Shown: positions 58,473 to 64,000 of the stretch, piece after piece
Numbering within the stretch: position 1 is the first letter of the stretch
How the letters are laid out: each line of letters opens with the position of its first letter
Assembly: GCF_005222695.1 (NCBI RefSeq)
Contig: NZ_STGG01000057.1
Coordinates: 248,001-312,000, forward strand
Direction: 5' to 3'
Length of the DNA stretch: 64,000 nt
From: Massilia sp. HP4
GTDB taxonomy: Bacteria > Pseudomonadota > Gammaproteobacteria > Burkholderiales > Burkholderiaceae_D
The notes under the pieces: model-generated
What the model saw: only the letters and a program-made list of their open reading frames with translations
What the model was told of the DNA's origin: nothing
Database searches by the model: none
Made by a program: the position numbers and the translations under genes

Positions 58473-58808
58473 ATGGATTCCACCACTGGACAACTGCGCG
58501 GACCACTGCGGCGCCTGCACCATGCCGCACTGGCGGAAGGCGCGACCCTCATTGTCTTGCTGGGCATTGCGGTGCCACTGAAGCATCTCGCCGGCCTGCC
58601 CGGTTTTGTGACGGTCATGGGCCCGCTCCACGGCCTGGCTTTCCTCTACTACCTCTGGACCATCTCGAACACCGCCGCCGGCGATGACTGGACCCGCGCC
58701 GACATTGGCCGCATGGTGGCGTGTGCCATGGTTCCTTTCGGCGCCTGGTTCAGCATCCGCCTGGTCCGGCGCAAGGCCGCCGCGCTGGCAAGGACAGCGC
58801 CCCGATGA
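58473..58808 (+). CDS. DUF3817 small membrane protein
   Basis: A 111-aa protein with three hydrophobic helices. The DUF3817 pattern is EGATLIVLLGIAVPLKHLAG, then MGPLHGLAFLYYLW, and MVPFGAWFSIRLVRRK at the end. The start at 58473 is behind TTGGAGATTGC. It overlaps the next gene by 4 nt (ATGA). The function of the family is not known. Confidence 0.88.
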   Translation: MDSTTGQLRGPLRRLHHAALAEGATLIVLLGIAVPLKHLAGLPGFVTVMGPLHGLAFLYYLWTISNTAAGDDWTRADIGRMVACAMVPFGAWFSIRLVRRKAAALARTAPR

Positions 58809-59212
58809 TCTATTTGCTGCTGAAGGCAGGCCACATCGTCGCCCTGATGACCTGGATCGGCGGCATGCTGGCGCAGGTGCTGTTGCTGCGCACGATGGCG
58901 CCAGGGCCGCACCAGCGCCATGTGCTCGACGCGGCCGTGCGCTGGGACCGGCGCCTGGTCGCGCCGGCGATGATGCTGGCCTGGGCTTGCGGCCTTGCGC
59001 TGGCCAGCATCGGCCATTGGTTTTCCTCGCCCTGGCTGATCGCCAAGCTGGTGCTGGTGGTCGCCCTGTCGGCCGTGCATGGCGTCGTGAGCGGCAGCGT
59101 GCGGCGCATGGCCGGCGGCGCGCCCGCGTCGTCCGCGCTGTCGAGACATACGGGAACGGGAATCCTGGCCGGCGTCACGGCCATCGTCCTGCTGGTCGTG
59201 ATCAAGCCCTGA
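58805..59212 (+). CDS. CopD/HemJ-like small membrane protein
   Basis: A 135-aa protein with four hydrophobic helices. KAGHIVALMTWIGGMLAQVLL carries the His in helix 1 and Trp seen in CopD and UPF0093/HemJ-type proteins, and WLIAKLVLVVALSAVHGVVSG the second conserved His. A haem- or copper-related role is possible but unproven. Its ATG overlaps the DUF3817 stop. Confidence 0.8.
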   Translation: MIYLLLKAGHIVALMTWIGGMLAQVLLLRTMAPGPHQRHVLDAAVRWDRRLVAPAMMLAWACGLALASIGHWFSSPWLIAKLVLVVALSAVHGVVSGSVRRMAGGAPASSALSRHTGTGILAGVTAIVLLVVIKP

Positions 59213-59363
59213 GGGCGCGGCCATTGCCTCAGGCTATGACTTTCGCATATTCCGTGATACTTCTGTCATGCTGATTTAACACTTAATCGTTATCGTTTTC
59301 CGATCGTCATTCAGCCATCGCCGCGGATGCTCCGCACGGTCTCTACAAAGGAAAACGCCAGCA

Positions 59364-61880
59364 ATGAAGTCGACAGTCATCCAACAAGCCCTGCGCACGG
59401 CCTTTTGCGGCGGCAGCGCCGTCATGCTCGGCCTCGTGGCCCTGCCCCTGCATGCCCAGGACACGCCGGCGCCCGCCACGGCTGCCGCACCTGCCCCGGC
59501 AGCGGCGCCAGCCGACGTGGTCGTGGTCACCGGCACCGCATCGAAGCAGTCGAAGATCAAGGCCAGCTACTCGATCACCACCATCGACGAAGACACCCTG
59601 CGCATGCAGGCCCCGACCTCGGTGACCGAGGCGGTCAAGTCGGTGCCCGGCTTCTGGGTCGAAGCCTCGGGCGGCGAAGCCTCAGGCAATATTCGCGCGC
59701 GCGGCATCCCGGTCGACGGCTTCGGTTCGGTCACCCTGCTGGAAGACGGGATCCCGGTCCAGCACGACCCGTCGCTCGGCTACCTGAACGCCGACCAGGC
59801 CTTCCGCCTGGACGAGACCAGCGACCGCATCGACGTGGTGCGCGGCGGCCCGTCTTCGGTGTTCTATACGAATGCCCCGGCCGGCGCGATCAACTTCCTG
59901 TCGCGCGAGATCGGCGACACCCCGAACGGCTCGATCAAGTTCACCGGCAGTAACAAGGGCCAGCGCCGCGCCGATTTCTGGTACGGCACGCCGCTGGGCG
60001 ATGGCTGGGGCGTCGGCATCGGCGGCTTCTATCGTATCGACGACGGCATCCGCAACCCCGGCTACCGCGCCAACGACGGCGGCCAGGTGCGCCTGAAGCT
60101 GGTCAAGGAGATCGACCGCGGCCGCATGATCTTCGACGTCAAGCACCTGGACGACAAGGTGGCGCTGTTCCTGGCGATCCCGATGCGTACCGGTGAAGAC
60201 GGCGAGATCCGCGCCGTGCCCGGCTTCGACGGCAACTACGGCACCGTCGCCGGCCCGGATACCCGCCACATCCGCATGAAGATGGGCGATGGCGGCATCT
60301 ACGATTTCGACAATACCGAAGGCACCCACGTGCGCCGCGACCAACTGAGCTTCAAGCTCGAGAAGGAACTGGGCAACGACTGGCGCATCGACCAGTCGCT
60401 GCGTTATTCGGATACCCACACCCAGCGCAACGGCGTGTTCGCCAACCAGTTGCAGAGCATCGACGCCTTCCTCAAGAGTTCCCAGGGCCTGCTGGCGCAG
60501 GTGCCGGGGGCGACCAATCTCTCGCTGCAGTATGCGAACCTGCCCGGCGGCGCCTATCCCGGCGCCGGCGCGGTCGACAACGGCCTGATGATCGTCGGCG
60601 GCCTGCGCGGCATCACGATGCCGCTGGAGGAGATCATCAACGACACCCGCCTGTCGCGCCGCTTCCATCTAGGCAGCCAGAGTCACGACATCGCGGTCGG
60701 CTACTACTTTGCCCGTTTCGACCAGGGCTTCGACCGCTATTCGTCGACCGTGCTGCTGGGCGCACAGCACCAGGCGCCGCTGCTCGACCTGGTCGCAAGC
60801 GACGCCGCCGGCAAGCCGCTGGGCACCCTCACCGACCGCGGCATCTACAACTACGGCTATGAGTGGGAAAACGCGGAAGGCCGCTCGACCACCCACGCGC
60901 TGTATCTCGCCGATGAGTGGCAAGTGAGCGCACCGCTGCGCATCGACGCCGGCCTGCGCTGGGAGCGGGTGCAGACCGAAGGCTGGGTCGAGCGCCCGAC
61001 CACGGTCAACGGGGGCACCTTCGCCACCTCGAAGGTCCGGACCGGCAGCGGCGTGTTCGACACCTATGACCACCACTTTGACAAGACCGGCTGGACCCTC
61101 GGCGCCAACTACCAGCTGGATCGCAACGCCGGCCTGTTCGGCCGCTGGAGCAGCGCCTTCCGCCTGCCGAACCTGAGCTCCTACATCACCAGCCCGACCG
61201 CCAAGCCGATCGTCCAGACCATGGACCTGGGCGAAGTCGGCTACAAGTTCCGCAGCCCGATGCTGGACCTGTATCCAACCCTGTTCTACTCGAAGTACGA
61301 CAACGTCAGCTACACCAACTACGTGTTCTCGCTGGATAACGCGAGCGCGGCGCCGCAGACCGGCTATGCGTCCACCCGCACCTGGGGCCTGGAGCTCGAA
61401 GGCATGCTGCGCCCGACCGACTGGGCCGACCTGGGCTTCAACGTCACCTTCCAGAACCCGGAATACGACAACCTGCGCTACACCGACCAGGTGAGCGGCA
61501 AGCCGGTGCCGCGCGACTTCAGCGGCAACCGCCTGGTGCGCGTGCCGAAGACCAGCGTGCGCCTGGTGCCCGGCCTGAACCTGCTGGGCGACGACCTGCG
61601 CCTGCAACTGGCCTGGGAATACCAGGGCGACCGCTTCGTCGATTCGGCCAACTCGGTGCGCCTGCCGTCCTACCGCGTGCTGAACTTCTCGGCCCGCTAT
61701 CGTATCTCGGACAAGATGACGGGCTTCCTCTACGTCGACAATATCGAGAACTCGCAGGGCCTCACCGAAGGCAATCCGCGCGCGGGCGAGTTGCAGAATG
61801 CCGATGCCGGCGCCAACACCTTCCTCGCGCGTCCGATCCTGGGCCGCGCGATCAGGGCGGCGCTCAAGATCGACTTCTGA
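59364..61880 (+). CDS. TonB-dependent receptor
   Basis: An 838-aa outer-membrane receptor. The signal peptide ends LPLHAQ, followed by an Ala/Pro-rich stretch. The plug has VVVTGTASKQSKIKASYSI, TEAVKSVPGFWVEASGGEAS and GPSSVFYTNAPAGAINFLSRE. The barrel ends IRAALKIDF with terminal Phe. It is followed 13 nt later by a PHP-type metallohydrolase, suggesting that its cargo is processed by that enzyme. An AT-rich stretch (59283-59300) about 65 nt upstream of the start has weak resemblance to a Fur site. Confidence 0.94.
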   Translation: MKSTVIQQALRTAFCGGSAVMLGLVALPLHAQDTPAPATAAAPAPAAAPADVVVVTGTASKQSKIKASYSITTIDEDTLRMQAPTSVTEAVKSVPGFWVEASGGEASGNIRARGIPVDGFGSVTLLEDGIPVQHDPSLGYLNADQAFRLDETSDRIDVVRGGPSSVFYTNAPAGAINFLSREIGDTPNGSIKFTGSNKGQRRADFWYGTPLGDGWGVGIGGFYRIDDGIRNPGYRANDGGQVRLKLVKEIDRGRMIFDVKHLDDKVALFLAIPMRTGEDGEIRAVPGFDGNYGTVAGPDTRHIRMKMGDGGIYDFDNTEGTHVRRDQLSFKLEKELGNDWRIDQSLRYSDTHTQRNGVFANQLQSIDAFLKSSQGLLAQVPGATNLSLQYANLPGGAYPGAGAVDNGLMIVGGLRGITMPLEEIINDTRLSRRFHLGSQSHDIAVGYYFARFDQGFDRYSSTVLLGAQHQAPLLDLVASDAAGKPLGTLTDRGIYNYGYEWENAEGRSTTHALYLADEWQVSAPLRIDAGLRWERVQTEGWVERPTTVNGGTFATSKVRTGSGVFDTYDHHFDKTGWTLGANYQLDRNAGLFGRWSSAFRLPNLSSYITSPTAKPIVQTMDLGEVGYKFRSPMLDLYPTLFYSKYDNVSYTNYVFSLDNASAAPQTGYASTRTWGLELEGMLRPTDWADLGFNVTFQNPEYDNLRYTDQVSGKPVPRDFSGNRLVRVPKTSVRLVPGLNLLGDDLRLQLAWEYQGDRFVDSANSVRLPSYRVLNFSARYRISDKMTGFLYVDNIENSQGLTEGNPRAGELQNADAGANTFLARPILGRAIRAALKIDF

Positions 61881-61893
61881 TCCGGCGGATACC

Positions 61894-63366
61894 ATGCGTC
61901 TGCTCTTCTCCCTGCTGCTGGTTTTCAGCCTCAACGCCAATGCCGACACGCCCGACCTGGTCCTGCGCGGCGCCCTGACCGGCGCCGACCACCAGACCTA
62001 TCGCAGCGTACCGTTCGAGGTGCCGGCCGGCGTCGAGCGCATCACCGTCGAATTCGACTACAACGGCAAGGAAGAGCGCTCCGTGATCGACCTTGGCCTG
62101 CTCGGCCCCGACGGCCGCCTGCGCGGCTGGAGCGGCGGCAACAAGCGCGCCTTTACCGTCAGCGGCGTGGATGCCACGCCGTCCTACCAGCCGACGCCGA
62201 CCACGACCGGCACCTGGGCCCTGCTGCTCGGCATCCCGAACATGCGCCAGCACGGGCGCGCCGAGTACACGGCCCAGGTCTACTTTTCGCGTTCGCTGAA
62301 CGTGGCCGACGAGCCAAGCCTGCTGCGGCCCGTGCTGCGCAACGGGGCCGGCTGGTACCGCGGCGACCTGCATACCCATACCGGCCATAGCGACGGCAGC
62401 TGTCCCACTACTAACGGCGCCGCGCCGGTTCCCTGTCCTCTTTACATGACGGCCGTGACCGCGCAGGAGAGAAAACTCGACTTCGTCGCGATCACCGAGC
62501 ATAACTACGTCGGCCACGCCAACGCGATGCGCGAGATGCAACCGCGCTTCGACGAGCTGCTCCTGATGCCGGCGCGCGAGATCACCACGTTCTACGGTCA
62601 CGCCAACCTGTTCGGCACCCTCGCCCCGCTCGACTTTCGCATCGCACCCGGCGCGCATGCCGACGCCAACAGCCTGCTGGCGGCTGCCGCGGAGCTGAAC
62701 GGCCTGCTGTCGATCAACCATCCGGTGCGGCCCTCGGGCGAGCAGTGCATGGGCTGCGGCTGGGAACAGGCGACCGATATGCGCCGGGTGCAGGCGATCG
62801 AGGTCGTGAACGGGCCGGATGCCGACAGCGAATGGTCGGGCATCCCGTTCTGGCATGCGCAATTGCAGCGCGGCCTGCGCATCACCGCCATCGGCGGCAG
62901 CGACAACCACCGTCCGCACGAAGCGCCCGGCACGCCGGGGGCGCTGGGCGAACCGACCACGGTCGTGCATGCGCGGGAGCTGTCGCAGCTCGCGGTGCTG
63001 GATGCGATCCGCGCCGGCCACGTGTTCATCGACCTCAAGAACGTGCCGGGGCGGGTGCTGGACTTGAGCGCGACGGCGGCCGGCCAGCGGGCGATGATGG
63101 GCGATGCGCTGGTCGTGAAGAAGGGAGATGTTGCCCGCTTCAGCCTGCGTGTGGCGCGGGCGAAAGGCGCGCGGATCGAGCTGCTGTTCGACGGCGAACC
63201 CGCATCGCTGCTGGGCCGGCGCGCGGTCGACGCCGACGAAGTGGTGCGCGCGTTTTCCTGGCCCAGCGACGGCAAGCGTCACTGGCTGCGGGTCGATGTG
63301 CGCGATGCCGCGGGCAAGCTGATCTTGCTGGGCAATCCGATCTACCTGAACCCGGAGGGCAGCTGA
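61894..63366 (+). CDS. CehA/McbA-family PHP-domain metallohydrolase, exported
   Basis: A 490-aa protein. A short signal peptide (LLFSLLLVFSLNANA) is followed by a beta-sandwich-like N-terminal region to about residue 140, then a PHP domain with DLHTHTGHSDG, ITEHNYVGH, LLMPAREITT, LLSINHPVRP and GGSDNHRP, which supply the metal ligands. CehA/McbA members hydrolyse carbamates or phosphoesters. The exact reaction here is not deducible. The start is set at 61894 because it begins the signal peptide. Confidence 0.9.
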   Translation: MRLLFSLLLVFSLNANADTPDLVLRGALTGADHQTYRSVPFEVPAGVERITVEFDYNGKEERSVIDLGLLGPDGRLRGWSGGNKRAFTVSGVDATPSYQPTPTTTGTWALLLGIPNMRQHGRAEYTAQVYFSRSLNVADEPSLLRPVLRNGAGWYRGDLHTHTGHSDGSCPTTNGAAPVPCPLYMTAVTAQERKLDFVAITEHNYVGHANAMREMQPRFDELLLMPAREITTFYGHANLFGTLAPLDFRIAPGAHADANSLLAAAAELNGLLSINHPVRPSGEQCMGCGWEQATDMRRVQAIEVVNGPDADSEWSGIPFWHAQLQRGLRITAIGGSDNHRPHEAPGTPGALGEPTTVVHARELSQLAVLDAIRAGHVFIDLKNVPGRVLDLSATAAGQRAMMGDALVVKKGDVARFSLRVARAKGARIELLFDGEPASLLGRRAVDADEVVRAFSWPSDGKRHWLRVDVRDAAGKLILLGNPIYLNPEGS

Positions 63367-63409
63367 GCCTTATACTTGTCAGCCCAAAGCGGACAATATA
63401 GGGATTTTC

Positions 63410-64000
63410 GTGCAACGGCTGGCAGACCACTTCACGCAACTGCAATCGACCTTGCCGCCGGATGGCCCGGGCTTCAGCGCCGCCATCCTGTGCGACGGCG
63501 AGACCGTCTTCGAGCTTCACCATGGCATGGCGTCGCTCGAACTGAAAGTTCCCCTCTCGGCCGACTCGGCCTATTACCTGGCCTCGGAGTCCAAGCAATT
63601 CACCGCCGCCTGCGTGATGTCGCTGGTGCGCGCAGGCGTCATCGGGCTCGATGACGACGTCTGCGCTCACCTGCCGGAGCTGGCGAAATTCGAGCAGCCT
63701 TTTCCGCTACGCAGCCTGCTCAATCACAGCAGCGGCATCCCGGACTATTTCCAGTTCCTCGAATGCCAGCTGTCGCGCCACGAGGCCGACTATTTCAACA
63801 ACCGGATGATCCTGGAACTGATCGGCCGCCTCGACACCGTCGTTTGCCCGACCTCGACCGGGCATCGCTACAGCAACAGCAACTACATCCTGCTCGCCGC
63901 CCTGGTCGAACGCCTGGGCGGCATGTCGCTCGGCCGCTACGCAAGAGAGAAGCTGTTCGATCCGCTCGGCATGCAAGGCATTTCCTTCGACGAGGACCGC
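63410..64000 (+). CDS. Serine hydrolase, beta-lactamase family (partial, cut by window end)
   Basis: A frame opened by GTG at 63410 stays open to the last base (197 codons). It shows an S-x-x-K motif in LASESKQFTAACV, LLNHSSGIPDYF and YSNSNYILLAALVERLGG, with YSN as the second active-site motif, and LFDPLGMQGISF, all of the class C beta-lactamase/DD-peptidase-like family. No signal peptide is seen at this start. The KTG-equivalent motif lies beyond the window. The substrate is unknown. Confidence 0.88.
   Translation, partial: MQRLADHFTQLQSTLPPDGPGFSAAILCDGETVFELHHGMASLELKVPLSADSAYYLASESKQFTAACVMSLVRAGVIGLDDDVCAHLPELAKFEQPFPLRSLLNHSSGIPDYFQFLECQLSRHEADYFNNRMILELIGRLDTVVCPTSTGHRYSNSNYILLAALVERLGGMSLGRYAREKLFDPLGMQGISFDEDR

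Noticed and set aside
1..64000. CRISPR arrays, tRNA, rRNA and complete insertion sequences
   Set aside because: I saw no regularly spaced direct repeats, no tRNA-like cloverleaf with a conserved T-loop, and no transposase or integrase gene in the window.

Overview
The window is high-GC chromosomal DNA whose gene content points to a betaproteobacterium of the order Burkholderiales, probably Oxalobacteraceae of the Massilia/Telluria type. Indicators are a PEP-CTERM protein beside a PhoX-like phosphatase, several TonB-dependent receptors, a DUF2145 protein, type IV pilus retraction ATPases, an OxyR with Cys199/Cys208 and ATG starts with GGAG-type ribosome sites. The genus is inferred from remembered family resemblance, not from a search.

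Left part (0.3-12.1 kb): one long minus-strand cluster for benzoate use, in transcription order catB, catC, catA, benA, benB, benC, benD, pcaD, benE, an aromatic-acid MFS symporter and a porin. It encodes outer- and inner-membrane uptake of benzoate and conversion through catechol, cis,cis-muconate, muconolactone and enol-lactone to 3-oxoadipate. The last two steps (pcaIJ, pcaF) are not in the window. A CatM/BenM-type LysR regulator is divergent. Its ribosome site is overlapped by an ATAC-N7-GTAT motif.

12.1-15.0 kb is an AT-richer island with a small lipoprotein, a secreted protein, a gene broken by a 1-nt frameshift and a protein with a HEPN-like R-x5-H motif. 15.0-31 kb is housekeeping: rfaE2 and a second pilU, oxyR, an MscS channel, a TetR regulator with a prolyl oligopeptidase and two perfect operator palindromes, a PhoX-like protein with a PEP-CTERM protein, ubiA, a yqjDEK-like membrane operon, proC, yggS and pilT-pilU. 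30.8-39.5 kb holds two TonB receptors, a glutathione peroxidase and several exported or unknown proteins. 39.4-44.6 kb holds glcDEF, a PduO-type cobalamin adenosyltransferase and a 2OG-Fe(II) oxygenase.

44.6-49.0 kb is a second AT-richer island and looks like a defence or stress island. It has a degraded LysR tail, a 20-codon leader coupled to a two-TM SLATT-like protein, a 328-aa Cys/His protein of unknown function behind a LexA-type box, and a single-chain AAA ATPase-DUF4435 protein resembling fused PARIS components. Copies of a 24-nt palindrome lie at both ends and inside.

49.0-64 kb: dxs-ispA-xseB, a Rieske oxygenase, an EamA transporter, a 3-mercaptopyruvate sulfurtransferase, a ZIP transporter, a Tat-exported dienelactone hydrolase-like protein, a GlxA-type AraC regulator, two small membrane proteins, a TonB receptor paired with a PHP metallohydrolase, and the start of a serine beta-lactamase-like hydrolase cut by the window edge. 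Two REPIN-like inverted GTAG repeats sit between convergent genes at 30.6 and 55.4 kb. I saw no rRNA, tRNA, CRISPR array or complete insertion sequence.
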